In this document: in pieces, positions 11,101 to 18,873 of the stretch
How positions within the stretch are numbered: the first letter of the stretch is position 1
How the letters are laid out: each line of letters begins with the position of its first letter
Source: Aliiglaciecola lipolytica
Lineage (GTDB): Bacteria > Pseudomonadota > Gammaproteobacteria > Enterobacterales > Alteromonadaceae
Direction of reading: 5' to 3'
NCBI RefSeq assembly: GCF_018860635.1
Contig: NZ_JAHKPT010000025.1
Coordinates: 372,086 to 436,085 of the forward strand
DNA: 64,000 nucleotides
The notes under the pieces: generated by a model
The model's input: the letters and a program-made list of their open reading frames with translations, nothing else
Told to the model about the DNA's origin: nothing
Database searches by the model: none
Made by a program: the position numbers and the translations under genes

Positions 11101-11934
11101 GACTTACCGGCCAATGCGCAATCACCCTCTGACGATACCATTATAGTCAATCAACCTGTTGAGGAAAAAACCGTAACTCGTGACCTAAATATGGTTTTTA
11201 ACGTCAACATTGATCCGAAAAAAACTGACGATGTAAAACTGGAAGCATTCGGCTTAAAGACCGACCTTCGCGGTTCCTTAGAGCTAAAACAGTCAAACCA
11301 GAGGTTAACTGGTAACGGCAGTCTTAATTTAGTTAATGGGACTTATAAGGCCTTCGGTCAAGATTTAGTCATTCAAAAAGGTAATATTTTATTTTCAGGT
11401 CCATTGGACAATCCGCGCTTAGATATAGAAGCCATTCGTGACGAAAGCAAAACCGAAGACGATGTTATTGCGGGTGTCCGAGTATCAGGTGCTGCGGAGC
11501 AACCATCAGTCGAGGTATTCTCGACTCCTACGATGATCCAAAGTGAGGCGTTATCATACTTACTATTGGGTAAAAGCATGTCTAGCGAAAGTCAAACGTC
11601 CAATGATCAAGTTCTCGCTGCAGCACTGCTAAGCCAAGGACTTAAAGGAAGCGAAAATAAGGTCGACCAATTAGGCCGCAAATTAGGTATCGAGGATTTA
11701 GCCTTAGGCGCCAACAGTGACGACGATGGTACGCAAATTTCATTATCAGGAAATATAGCACCGGGAGTGCAGTTACGTTATGGCGTAAATGTGTTTGACT
11801 CTTCAACTGAGGTAGCCTTGCGTTATCAGATATTACCTAAATTGTTTTTAGAAGCAACTAGCGGAATAGAGCAAGCTTTGGATGTTTATTATCAATTTAG
11901 CGTAGGAGGGAAATCAATTTCTGATGACGAATAA
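8188..11934 (+). CDS. tamB: Translocation and assembly module inner-membrane protein TamB
   Basis: The 1248-residue product has one N-terminal membrane anchor (WTAYILIILICLIGFLFTPWG), a very long beta-helical AsmA-like region, and the C-terminal TamB/DUF490 domain. That domain is recognisable by NGTYKAFGQDLVIQKGNILFSGPLDNP and by the end segment TEVALRYQILPKLFLEATSG. TamB spans the periplasm, partners TamA, and its family is implicated in phospholipid transport to the outer membrane. It overlaps tamA by four bases, so the genes are translationally coupled. The length is normal (E. coli about 1259). Confidence 0.94.
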   Translation: MMWLKRTGKWTAYILIILICLIGFLFTPWGTSSVIAIANSSVDGLNIRHKSGGLLGTLEFQKIKFQSSTIDIDASNLKTNIDWSCSLLMQVCLSELYLGKTTITVGESEPTETQEALQKISLPVAVIAPNIQLNNLSVEIENVAKISWQSLLANLNMHKVLNIESLEIRQPKIVLANKEPPKQAATDQQPTINIGQISNWQYQPVELPPLMIPIDINGKKIVIRNARIMQVDEEIFAFNRLSTGVIIEDSSLTIEQFELEHELINVQVDLALSKDYLLALSSKAQTTDNNQNQLVLQANANGDLKALEFDTQITGDINATAQGSATLDSPKLPINLKINWQPVTLPAEQPIHISSGNLSLVGDMENYQLDLQTSLSATGIPTSQVQVAASGNNQKIQLTKAQINTLGGNIHTSGVVVLTDVARWQGKALVEQIQPGLFWSDLEGSINASLMHSGVYGSDVLQAKIDKLSADGNWLGYPLKAAGNASYDKNSGLDIPSLSLANGENTLTVKGKLDSQNTLAAKLDFIGKELTQLYPDLDGSTGLSANISGTLTEPKVEYELTASQVNYQTISLHSLSSKGSVNWDENKRFDIRTNLEQLVINQEPINTIQFELAGDAKQHKLITKVDSQAFQIDSTIEGHLEETKWVGQWITGNFSSQWGAYSLDQQNTQLLADWQNQHYQIDAHCWNDQQAELCVNQASFKNQIAEFDIHGNQLELLQIISQFVPQLQNISTDTQFFFTAKGKWQADSLPVAKVAGHFSPTSVKIKGLKKPVDMQKLAFDMSVDGQQVISHFDFQTQSSGAIDLDLTITDLEQKRNLQGELKLKDILAKPYQELIPQLTELSGTVNGNLALSGDLKTPLLDGKLQLKNFNFAGEEIPGRVSDWNQDMEFAGQSAKLKGDFMFGNGKGSSAGTLDWTEELIGDFSLKGDTFELEYRDLVRTRFSPNLQVEMTKQAINVSGSTDVFYARIKVKDLPANAQSPSDDTIIVNQPVEEKTVTRDLNMVFNVNIDPKKTDDVKLEAFGLKTDLRGSLELKQSNQRLTGNGSLNLVNGTYKAFGQDLVIQKGNILFSGPLDNPRLDIEAIRDESKTEDDVIAGVRVSGAAEQPSVEVFSTPTMIQSEALSYLLLGKSMSSESQTSNDQVLAAALLSQGLKGSENKVDQLGRKLGIEDLALGANSDDDGTQISLSGNIAPGVQLRYGVNVFDSSTEVALRYQILPKLFLEATSGIEQALDVYYQFSVGGKSISDDE

Positions 11935-12062
11935 TGACAACCTGAGATTTTGATAACGGGCATACGATTGTTCTAATCTAGCTGGGCATGGGTCATCAAG
12001 TGTGGTGGTTAATATAGAGCCACAAAAATCAATTAGAACACTAAACAATTTAGCGACTGGCC

Positions 12063-12084
12063 GCACTGTAAAAAGTGCTCTTTT
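12063..12084 (+). terminator. Possible terminator downstream of tamB
   Basis: GCACT (12063-12067), a six-base loop and AGTGC (12074-12078) are followed by TCTTTT. The stem is short and lies about 130 bases after the tamB stop, so the call is weak. Confidence 0.35.
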
Positions 12085-12087
12085 AAA

Positions 12088-12564
12088 CTACTCAGGAGCT
12101 TGAATTCCGCCCACTTGCAATAGTGGCGCTGCATCAATATCTTCAGCATTCATCATCATAGCCATTCTCTCCATTGTCGCCAGCATTTGCGATTGTTCCC
12201 ATTCTTCCATGGCTTCAAATCGTGCAATAAAATGCTGCTGCAACAAGGTTGGAGACTCTTTAATTGCGTCTTTTCCCTCTTCGGTAAGGTGAATTTCTAC
12301 CTTACGCTTATCAATAGAAGACCTTTCACGGATCACAAAGCCCCTACTCTCTAAACGATCAAGAATACTGGTTACAGTAGCAGAGCTTAAATTTATGCTG
12401 TTTGCAATATCCTTCACCATCACGCCATCGCTAAACGAAATATGCTGTAAGACAATAAGTTGCGGCGAAGTTAAGCCTGTTTCTTTACTTAATTTTTTTG
12501 AGTACAAGTCAATCGCGCGGATGACCTTACGCAAAGAAACCAAAAGCGATTCGTATTTTTTCAT
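12088..12564 (-). CDS. MarR-family regulator of the EctR/CosR-like type
   Basis: The 158-residue product has the MarR winged-helix domain: recognition helix SSATVTSILDRLESRGFVIRE and wing SSIDKRKVEIHLTEEG. Its N-terminus (LRKVIRAIDLYSKKLSKETGLTSPQL) resembles, from memory, the EctR1/CosR subgroup that controls compatible-solute (ectoine) genes. No ectoine genes are in the window, but the divergent neighbour is proBA, which makes proline, another compatible solute. Control of proBA and of itself through the palindromes in the shared region is inferred. It converges on tamB. Confidence 0.85.
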   Translation of the reverse strand: MKKYESLLVSLRKVIRAIDLYSKKLSKETGLTSPQLIVLQHISFSDGVMVKDIANSINLSSATVTSILDRLESRGFVIRERSSIDKRKVEIHLTEEGKDAIKESPTLLQQHFIARFEAMEEWEQSQMLATMERMAMMMNAEDIDAAPLLQVGGIQAPE

Positions 12565-12650
12565 AGTGGTAACTACCTATTAATTTGCATTGAACTCTAC
12601 CAAATAAAGGAAATAGCGCAATAAAAAAGCGTTTTAATATAATAATTTAC

Positions 12651-12658
12651 AATTAATT
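12651..12658. promoter_or_regulatory. AATTAATT palindrome near the marR-like promoter
   Basis: The perfect 8-bp palindrome AATTAATT lies about 90 bases upstream of the MarR-type gene and repeats the core of the dyad before proB (12831-12838). The region is AT-rich, so chance occurrence is likely. I list it only as a possible second operator for autoregulation. Confidence 0.25.
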
Positions 12659-12821
12659 ATATTATTCACAATGATTAGTTATTCGCATTAAATGCATACA
12701 TATTCACATAGGGTTGATTAGGGTAAATAGCTATCCAGACAGATCTTTATATTAACATCTATAACAACTCGCTCAGAGCCCCCGTCGTTGCTTATTTGAG
12801 CAAAAAAAGGCATAATATCGT

Positions 12822-12854
12822 TCGTATACTAATTAATTCAATACGATTAATTAG
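12822..12854. promoter_or_regulatory. Nested palindromes upstream of proB (candidate operator)
   Basis: Two overlapping perfect dyads lie 38-70 bases before the proB ATG. TCGTAT (12822-12827) pairs with ATACGA (12841-12846). CTAATTAAT (12829-12837) pairs with ATTAATTAG (12846-12854) across eight bases. This is a plausible binding site for the divergent MarR-type regulator. The rest of the 327-base divergent region is AT-rich and I see no gene in it. Confidence 0.55.
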
Positions 12855-12891
12855 CTCAAATCAAATTATTAATAGTTAAAAAGCAGGAAAA

Positions 12892-13995
12892 ATGAATACG
12901 TTTAATTGGAAACGAATCGTAATTAAAGTAGGAAGCGCACTTATTGCACCTAAAAATCAGGGGTGTAGCTCACACTTTTTATTGGGAATCGCACAATTTA
13001 TTGTTAAATGTCGCGCTAAAGGAATCGAAGTAGTATTGGTTTCGTCTGGTTCAGTAGCGGCTGGCCGTCACCTATTCCAAGGTGAAACAGAAAGTATCGC
13101 CATCAAAAAAGCTATGGCTGCCGCAGGGCAAACTGAAATGATGGCCACTTGGGACCGTTTATTTGACTTTCCTTCAGCACAGATATTACTAACTCACGGC
13201 GACCTACGAGATAGGGAACGCTACGTGAGCATACGCGAAACAATTTTTTCATTATTGCAAAACGGCATCATTCCGATCATCAACGAGAATGACACTGTGA
13301 CAACCGACAATTTGCGCGTAGGTGACAATGATAACCTTGCTGCCATGGTTGCAGGTGCAGCCGATGCTGATTCTCTCATCATCTGTTCTGATATCGACGG
13401 TCTTTATGACAAAAACCCTCATACTCATGACGATGCAAAACTCTTATCTTGGGTTTCAAAGATTGACGAAGACATTTACAAAATGGCTGGTGGGACGACT
13501 AGTGCAACAGGCACAGGCGGAATGCGCACTAAAATCGAAGCGGCAGAAAAAGCAGTTTCTCACGGCATCGATACTTTTATTGTTAACGGGTTTACCGAAA
13601 TCACCTTCAACATGCTGTTAGAAGGTAAAAATCCAGGAACTCATTTTCAGCCACACGAAACACCAATGAAAGAACATGAGCATTGGATGAAACACACATC
13701 CAAAGAGCAAGGTGTGGTAGTGGTTGGCAACGACGTCGACATTACTTCATTGGACGATGATGATGCTCTAACCAGTGATGAAATCATCGAAATTAAAGGT
13801 AGCTTTTCAGTTGGTGATACCGTTCTTGTACGCAAAGGCGACGGTACAAGGTTAGCAAAAGCTCGGTCAAACTACAGCAGTTGTCTTTTGACATTTATTG
13901 CTGAACAAACGGACCAAGATTTCGCCAACGAATTTCAGCGTCAGACGGGTCCGATTATATCAGACAAAAATATAGCACTATTGGAGAAACAATGA
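12892..13995 (+). CDS. proB: Glutamate 5-kinase
   Basis: The 367-residue product equals E. coli ProB in length. It has an N-terminal amino-acid-kinase domain (IVIKVGSALI, VLVSSGSVAAGR, IINENDTVTTDNLRVGDNDNLAAMVA, GTGGMRTKIEAA) and a C-terminal PUA domain (about residues 285-360). It phosphorylates glutamate in the first step of proline synthesis and is normally feedback-inhibited by proline. CAGGAAAA precedes the ATG. The stop overlaps the proA start by four bases (ATGA), so proBA is an operon. The region between proB and the divergent MarR-type gene contains a strong dyad. Confidence 0.96.
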   Translation: MNTFNWKRIVIKVGSALIAPKNQGCSSHFLLGIAQFIVKCRAKGIEVVLVSSGSVAAGRHLFQGETESIAIKKAMAAAGQTEMMATWDRLFDFPSAQILLTHGDLRDRERYVSIRETIFSLLQNGIIPIINENDTVTTDNLRVGDNDNLAAMVAGAADADSLIICSDIDGLYDKNPHTHDDAKLLSWVSKIDEDIYKMAGGTTSATGTGGMRTKIEAAEKAVSHGIDTFIVNGFTEITFNMLLEGKNPGTHFQPHETPMKEHEHWMKHTSKEQGVVVVGNDVDITSLDDDDALTSDEIIEIKGSFSVGDTVLVRKGDGTRLAKARSNYSSCLLTFIAEQTDQDFANEFQRQTGPIISDKNIALLEKQ

Positions 13996-15239
13996 GTTTA
14001 ATTAGAGACCTATCTCTACAGGCTGCAAAGGCAGCCAGAAAACTAGCGGTATTGGATACCGAGAAGAAAGACCGTGTATTACGAGACATGGCAAAAGCAC
14101 TTAGAAATGGTGAGCAACACATATTGAAAGCAAATCAAGTGGATTTGGATAATGCCAAGCAGGCCCAGTTATCTGATGCCATGATGGACCGACTCACTTT
14201 GAATACTCAGCGAGTAGAAGATATGGCGGTGGGTATCGAAACCATCGTTAATCTTGCTGACCCTGTGGGTATCCAACGTGAATTGGGCCAACGTCCCAAT
14301 GGTTTAGAAATTAGTAAAATGCGCGTGCCTTTGGGTGTTGTATGCATGATTTACGAAGCCAGACCGAATGTAACAGCCGATGCAGGAGCCTTGTGCTTCA
14401 AATCTGGCAATGCGGTTATTTTACGCGGCGGTAAGGAAGCTCTAGCCTCAAGCAAAGCGATTTCCGAAATTCTACAAAACGTACTGGTTGAGCATGATTT
14501 ACCAGCAGAACTCATTACGGTTGTACCTAATCCTGATCGTAAATTGATGCAGGAACTACTAGAACAGCGTGAGTTTATTGATGTTGTTATCCCTCGCGGT
14601 GGTGAAGGCCTGATAAATTACGTAACTGAAAACAGTAAAATACCAGTCATTCAGCATTTCAAAGGTGTCTGTCATTTGTATTTTGATGCTGACGCCGACT
14701 TTGAAACCGCTATTCAGTTGTTGATCAATGGTAAAACACAACGTACTGGTGTGTGTAACGCAATTGAAGGTTTGGTTGTTCATAAAGACATTGCTGAACA
14801 GATATTACCCATCGTTAGCGATGTGCTGATTCGCCACTCAGTTACAATTAATGCCTGTGAACGTTCTGCTGAACACATAGCCCGCTGTAACGTAATTCAA
14901 GATGAGGACTTTGGAGAAGAGTATTTAGATTTGGAAATTGCGATAAAAACAGTGGATAGCATGGATGATGCTCTGGATCACATTGCAAGATTTGGCAGTA
15001 ATCACACTGAAGTTATTTGTACACAAAACGAAGTATCAGCAAAACGTTTCCAACGCAGCGTAGATGCCTCAGTGGTTATGGTAAACGCCTCTTCACGGTT
15101 TTCAGATGGCAGTCAATTGGGCTTAGGCGCTGAGATTGGTATAGCAACAACTAAATTGCATGCTTACGGACCTATGGGCTTAGAGTCTTTAACCACCGAA
15201 AAGTACTTAGTTAACGGCAACGGTCAAATTCGGGCTTAA
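13992..15239 (+). CDS. proA: Gamma-glutamyl phosphate reductase
   Basis: The 415-residue product matches ProA (417 in E. coli), an aldehyde-dehydrogenase-fold enzyme. It reduces glutamyl-5-phosphate to glutamate semialdehyde with NADPH. Visible motifs are PLGVVCMIYEARPNVTADA, SGNAVILRGGKEA, VIPRGGEGLI and the catalytic-cysteine loop NGKTQRTGVCNAIE. The C-terminal GSNHTEVI and GLGAEIGI segments are also present. It overlaps proB by four bases. A 19-bp perfect hairpin follows the stop. Confidence 0.96.
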   Translation: MSLIRDLSLQAAKAARKLAVLDTEKKDRVLRDMAKALRNGEQHILKANQVDLDNAKQAQLSDAMMDRLTLNTQRVEDMAVGIETIVNLADPVGIQRELGQRPNGLEISKMRVPLGVVCMIYEARPNVTADAGALCFKSGNAVILRGGKEALASSKAISEILQNVLVEHDLPAELITVVPNPDRKLMQELLEQREFIDVVIPRGGEGLINYVTENSKIPVIQHFKGVCHLYFDADADFETAIQLLINGKTQRTGVCNAIEGLVVHKDIAEQILPIVSDVLIRHSVTINACERSAEHIARCNVIQDEDFGEEYLDLEIAIKTVDSMDDALDHIARFGSNHTEVICTQNEVSAKRFQRSVDASVVMVNASSRFSDGSQLGLGAEIGIATTKLHAYGPMGLESLTTEKYLVNGNGQIRA

Positions 15240-15255
15240 AAAAGTCTTAGATAGC

Positions 15256-15298
15256 CAATACAATGCGAAAGCTGCCCGTCAGCTTTCGCATTGTATTG
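15256..15298. terminator. Perfect 19-bp hairpin between convergent proA and the DUF2177 gene
   Basis: CAATACAATGCGAAAGCTG (15256-15274) is the exact reverse complement of 15280-15298, with the five-base loop CCCGT. It sits between the proA stop and the stop of the opposing gene at 15301. No T-run follows on either side. A bidirectional terminator or a 3' mRNA-stabilising stem is the likely role. Confidence 0.7.
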
Positions 15299-15300
15299 AC

Positions 15301-15711
15301 TCAAGGCGCGTCCTGACTAAACTGAGAAAGTAGTAACCATCCTGATAAACAGCTAGCCGCAGTTACAAAGGTTCCCCAAGCCCAATCTTTTACCGTGATT
15401 CCCAAAGGCCATCCTTCTAATATTGCGTAATTAGTGAGGTTATAAGCGCCATAAGCCGCAGCCCCTAACACAGCACCATCGAGGAATACTTGCCACCACT
15501 GCGCATGTTGGTTCTTTAGAACCACTAAATACACAGCCGCAGCGCAATACAATAGATAAAATGTTATCCAAGGCATTAACGGGTAAGACTCCCGCAACAT
15601 ACCTTGCATCGCCTCCAGATACGTATTTTTAGCAATGAGTCCTAGCCATATACCGTCTAAAATCAGATAGCAAACTGCCACCCCTAAATAAGCGACCAAA
15701 AACGATTTCAT
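15301..15711 (-). CDS. DUF2177-family membrane protein
   Basis: The 136-residue product has four predicted membrane helices: about residues 2-24, 45-65, 73-93 and 107-128. It carries the family signature around ILDGIWLGLIAK and GAAAYGAYNLTNYAILEGWPLGITVKDWAWGT. The biochemical role of DUF2177 is unknown. GGGAG precedes the ATG at good spacing. It stands alone and converges on proA across the long hairpin. Confidence 0.85.
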   Translation of the reverse strand: MKSFLVAYLGVAVCYLILDGIWLGLIAKNTYLEAMQGMLRESYPLMPWITFYLLYCAAAVYLVVLKNQHAQWWQVFLDGAVLGAAAYGAYNLTNYAILEGWPLGITVKDWAWGTFVTAASCLSGWLLLSQFSQDAP

Positions 15712-15960
15712 ATTTTACTCCCTGCTATTTACTGAATTTGAACATCAACTCTTTATACCCCGCAAGTCTGAAAAAGATACATTTGTCCTGTAATAATTTC
15801 CGTATCAACCCATATTCAGTTTAATTTCACGCGCTAAAAATAATATTTTAATCTTTTAATATCAAAAAGTTAGATGAAACTTGACGTTATGGCACCAAGT
15901 TCGCAATAGCTAACACAGAAACGCAAATTAAACGAAATTACATTCTTTAGGGAGAATCCA

Positions 15961-16395
15961 ATGGAAATTTTTGAAGCTATTCGTAGAGACCATGAAAAAC
16001 AACGTCTACTGATGAAAATACTTGTAGAAACCTCTGGTGACACACAGAGCCGTCGTGATTTCTACGGCGAACTTAAACAAGCATTAGTAGATCACGCAAT
16101 TGCTGAAGAACGTTATTTTTATTCGCCACTGATGAAGTCTGACCAAACCATTGAACAATCGAGACACGCAATTGCAGAGCATCACGAAATTGATGAGCTA
16201 ATTGAAAAGCTAGACGAAACTGAAATGAGTTCACCAGGCTGGTTAGCTACTATGAAAAAACTTAAACACTTAGTTGAGCATCACTTGGAAGAAGAAGAAC
16301 ACGAATTTTTCCAGCAAGCTGGAAAGGTATTGTCAGCCAATCAAAAAGACCAACTGGCTGATAAATATCAGGTGGAAATGCAAAAACCTCATTAA
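15961..16395 (+). CDS. Hemerythrin-like (HHE) cation-binding protein
   Basis: The 144-residue product is a four-helix bundle. Its histidines and acids fit the HHE hemerythrin-like domain: RRDHEKQ, VDHAIAEERYF, AEHHEIDEL and VEHHLEEEEHEFF. Such domains bind a di-iron centre and are linked to oxygen sensing or storage, iron handling or nitrosative stress. GGGAGA precedes the ATG. It has its own terminator and no obvious partner gene. Confidence 0.87.
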   Translation: MEIFEAIRRDHEKQRLLMKILVETSGDTQSRRDFYGELKQALVDHAIAEERYFYSPLMKSDQTIEQSRHAIAEHHEIDELIEKLDETEMSSPGWLATMKKLKHLVEHHLEEEEHEFFQQAGKVLSANQKDQLADKYQVEMQKPH

Positions 16396-16454
16396 CGATT
16401 TAGTTCCTCTCCCCTACTTAGGGTCCTGTTGCTCTGATTAAGTTCTAGAGCAAG

Positions 16455-16493
16455 CCACTGTCTTCAACACTACTGGGGGCAGTGGTTTTTTTT
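16455..16493 (+). terminator. Rho-independent terminator after the hemerythrin-like gene
   Basis: CCACTG (16455-16460) pairs with CAGTGG (16480-16485), extendable to about eight pairs, and is followed directly by eight T residues. It lies about 60 bases past the stop and between convergent genes. Confidence 0.8.
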
Positions 16494-16517
16494 ATTGTTT
16501 AGATGCGTTAGTAAATG

Positions 16518-17546
16518 TTATCGCCATTCAAAGTGAGTTATCACTGGTAGATGTTCAGATAGCTTAGAAAAAGTAAGCGATTGAATCCCCATACTTTTTT
16601 TCTCCATTGCGGTAATGTCATCGGGATCAAATATGTAACCGCCGACCAACTGAAGTCTATTCGGACTGTAAATTACTAAATCCATCACTCTAGAGGGAAA
16701 CTTTTTACCTCGACCATCCCAAGTCCAAGTTTGTTTCCCATCCAAATGCTTCAACTCTGCGGCGATCAAACCAAAATGGGGTTTAGAGTAAGGCCCTGAA
16801 AGTATCAGCAAAGGCATTACTGTACTAACCAGATTGAAATCTCCCGCTAAAATTATTCCATCCACATGGGTGCGTTCAATTACTTTTCCAATTAATCGGC
16901 GTATTTCCCTTGCCTCAATTCTTCTTTTATCTTCAGCCCAACTGCTCGGGTCACTACCACAACATTCTAAATCAGCAGAAACCACCAACAATCTATTTCC
17001 ACCCTCGAGTAATATCACTCCGTTAACTGCTATTCCGTCATCTAAGGTATTGGCGTACTTCACATCACCTGCATTAATCATACGCTGGTGTATGCGCTTT
17101 TTTTCAGACTTTGGATAGGGGATTATGTTTGAGAATTCCGGCAAGACTTCGTGAGGAAAACGGCTAATCACAACATTTCGTTGCCGTCCCCCACTGCTGC
17201 CAAAATTGATATGCCAATCCGTGTTTTGTGCCAAACTATCTTTAGGTAAAGCGTTATATAAGTGCGATTTATTGGTTAAAGGGGAAACTTCGTCTAATAA
17301 TAAAATATTCGACTTGCCTCTAGCGACAAGTGCTTTAAGTACCTCAGGAGACTTCACAAACGCATCTCCTGACACATTCCAAGATAGCACGTTGATATTC
17401 CCTTTATGACTTCCCCCCTGCGCTGCAGCATCAGGTTTGAAGTCGACAGAACGATTAGTTGATAAGTTTGCAGTAACAATTGTGTTTTCAGCTGATATGG
17501 CAGTTAAAGGGATGAACATCAGCAAAACGGTGAATATGATTGGCAT
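16518..17546 (-). CDS. Exported endonuclease/exonuclease/phosphatase-family protein
   Basis: The 342-residue product has a signal peptide (MPIIFTVLLMFIPLTAISA) and an EEP domain. The family motifs are in order: LSWNVSG (Asn), LLDEV (metal-binding Glu), AGDFNL (Asp/Asn), SRVMDLVIYS (Asp) and SEHLPV (catalytic His). EEP enzymes cleave phosphodiesters or phosphomonoesters in nucleic acids, inositol phosphates or sphingomyelin; the substrate here cannot be told. It is periplasmic or secreted. It is divergent from pldA, another exported hydrolase. Confidence 0.82.
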   Translation of the reverse strand: MPIIFTVLLMFIPLTAISAENTIVTANLSTNRSVDFKPDAAAQGGSHKGNINVLSWNVSGDAFVKSPEVLKALVARGKSNILLLDEVSPLTNKSHLYNALPKDSLAQNTDWHINFGSSGGRQRNVVISRFPHEVLPEFSNIIPYPKSEKKRIHQRMINAGDVKYANTLDDGIAVNGVILLEGGNRLLVVSADLECCGSDPSSWAEDKRRIEAREIRRLIGKVIERTHVDGIILAGDFNLVSTVMPLLILSGPYSKPHFGLIAAELKHLDGKQTWTWDGRGKKFPSRVMDLVIYSPNRLQLVGGYIFDPDDITAMEKKSMGIQSLTFSKLSEHLPVITHFEWR

Positions 17547-17781
17547 AATCGTGTTTTTCTTATTGTGAATAAAAAACGGAGATTAGATTATAAACAATTT
17601 ACTATTTAATGTCCGCAAGCTCTCAGCCCCGCAGTAAGCTAAACAACTAAGCATTGTCATAAAACGAAAATACTGGTTTAACGAATTCTGAATATTTAAA
17701 GAAAAGTTGCCTTTTGTGCTTTTAAAAGTCAGTAATTAATGAAAAGATCTGTTTACTTTATCTTCATCGAGCAGCAACCCC

Positions 17782-18708
17782 ATGGAACGTTTAAAACAAA
17801 GGATAGTGATTCTTGTTAGTCTGATAAGTTTAACTGTTAGCCAATTTGCCGTGGCGCAAGTAATTACCGATTCAGATCTGGAAGAAGAATCAAGTAAGGT
17901 TGAAGAAACCTTAACGGAAAAACGCGACGCCTCAGATGACTTAGCATTAAAAATTCCCTTTGCAATAACCCAATATAAAACCAATTATATTTTGCCAGTT
18001 ACTTACGTAAAAGATCCTAACACTATTGGCGTAACTGAGCTGGATTCAGAAAACGTCGATAATCTAGAAGCAAAATATCAAATCAGTGTGAAGCTGCCAA
18101 TTCACATTAACGATGACAACTTATCTGGGATATACGCCGGTTTCAGTGTGACATCTTTTTGGCAGGTGTATAACGATGAGGCATCAAAACCATTTCGTGA
18201 AACTAATTATGAACCGGAAATATTCTATTTTTGGAAAACCCATTATCGATTCCTAGGCATAAAATTTGATCAAGTTCACTTGGGGTTAAATCATAATTCC
18301 AATGGCCAAAGCGGGTTAAAATCGAGGAGCTGGAACCGTTTATATGCGTCTGCATTGTTTAGTGACAAAGACTCAGTGTATTACCTTAAAGCCTGGTATC
18401 GGATCCCAGAAGATGAAAAAGAAACAGTAAATAGCCCAGAAGGGGATGACAACCCAGACATTACCGATTATCTCGGGCATTTTGAGATCGGATATGGAAA
18501 AAAGGTCGGCAACTTCAATTTTCTCACTTTAGTCAGAAATAATTTAAAATCAGATAATAAAGGCAGCATTGAGTTGAATATCACCTATCCTTTAAACAAA
18601 AGGTACGATGTCGTATTCCAATATTTTAACGGTTATGGTGACTCTTTGATTGACTACAACCGTCACCAACAACGTTACGGTATAGGAATTCAACTCAAAT
18701 ATTTGTAA
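17782..18708 (+). CDS. pldA: Outer-membrane phospholipase A
   Basis: The 308-residue product has a signal peptide (about residues 1-25) and the OMPLA barrel. The catalytic triad is recognisable: His171 and Ser173 in LNHNSNGQSG and Asn185 in RSWNRLY, with the His-Asn spacing of 14 seen in E. coli (His142/Asn156). The enzyme is a Ca2+-dependent, dimerisation-activated phospholipase A1/A2. It degrades phospholipids misplaced in the outer leaflet. The protein ends with a typical barrel-terminal strand (RYGIGIQLKYL). Confidence 0.93.
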   Translation: MERLKQRIVILVSLISLTVSQFAVAQVITDSDLEEESSKVEETLTEKRDASDDLALKIPFAITQYKTNYILPVTYVKDPNTIGVTELDSENVDNLEAKYQISVKLPIHINDDNLSGIYAGFSVTSFWQVYNDEASKPFRETNYEPEIFYFWKTHYRFLGIKFDQVHLGLNHNSNGQSGLKSRSWNRLYASALFSDKDSVYYLKAWYRIPEDEKETVNSPEGDDNPDITDYLGHFEIGYGKKVGNFNFLTLVRNNLKSDNKGSIELNITYPLNKRYDVVFQYFNGYGDSLIDYNRHQQRYGIGIQLKYL

Positions 18709-18873
18709 TGTGTAAAAAATGCGAAAGCGCCTGTATTTATTGCGCCCATTTAACCTTTAAACACATAGGACTATAATTTTTATTTATATATCAATAAGAT
18801 AGAAAACATTAAGGTTGGCACGTAGTTCGCTTTACTTTGTCGAGTAGATTCAATTTTCGAAATAGGGTGAAGT

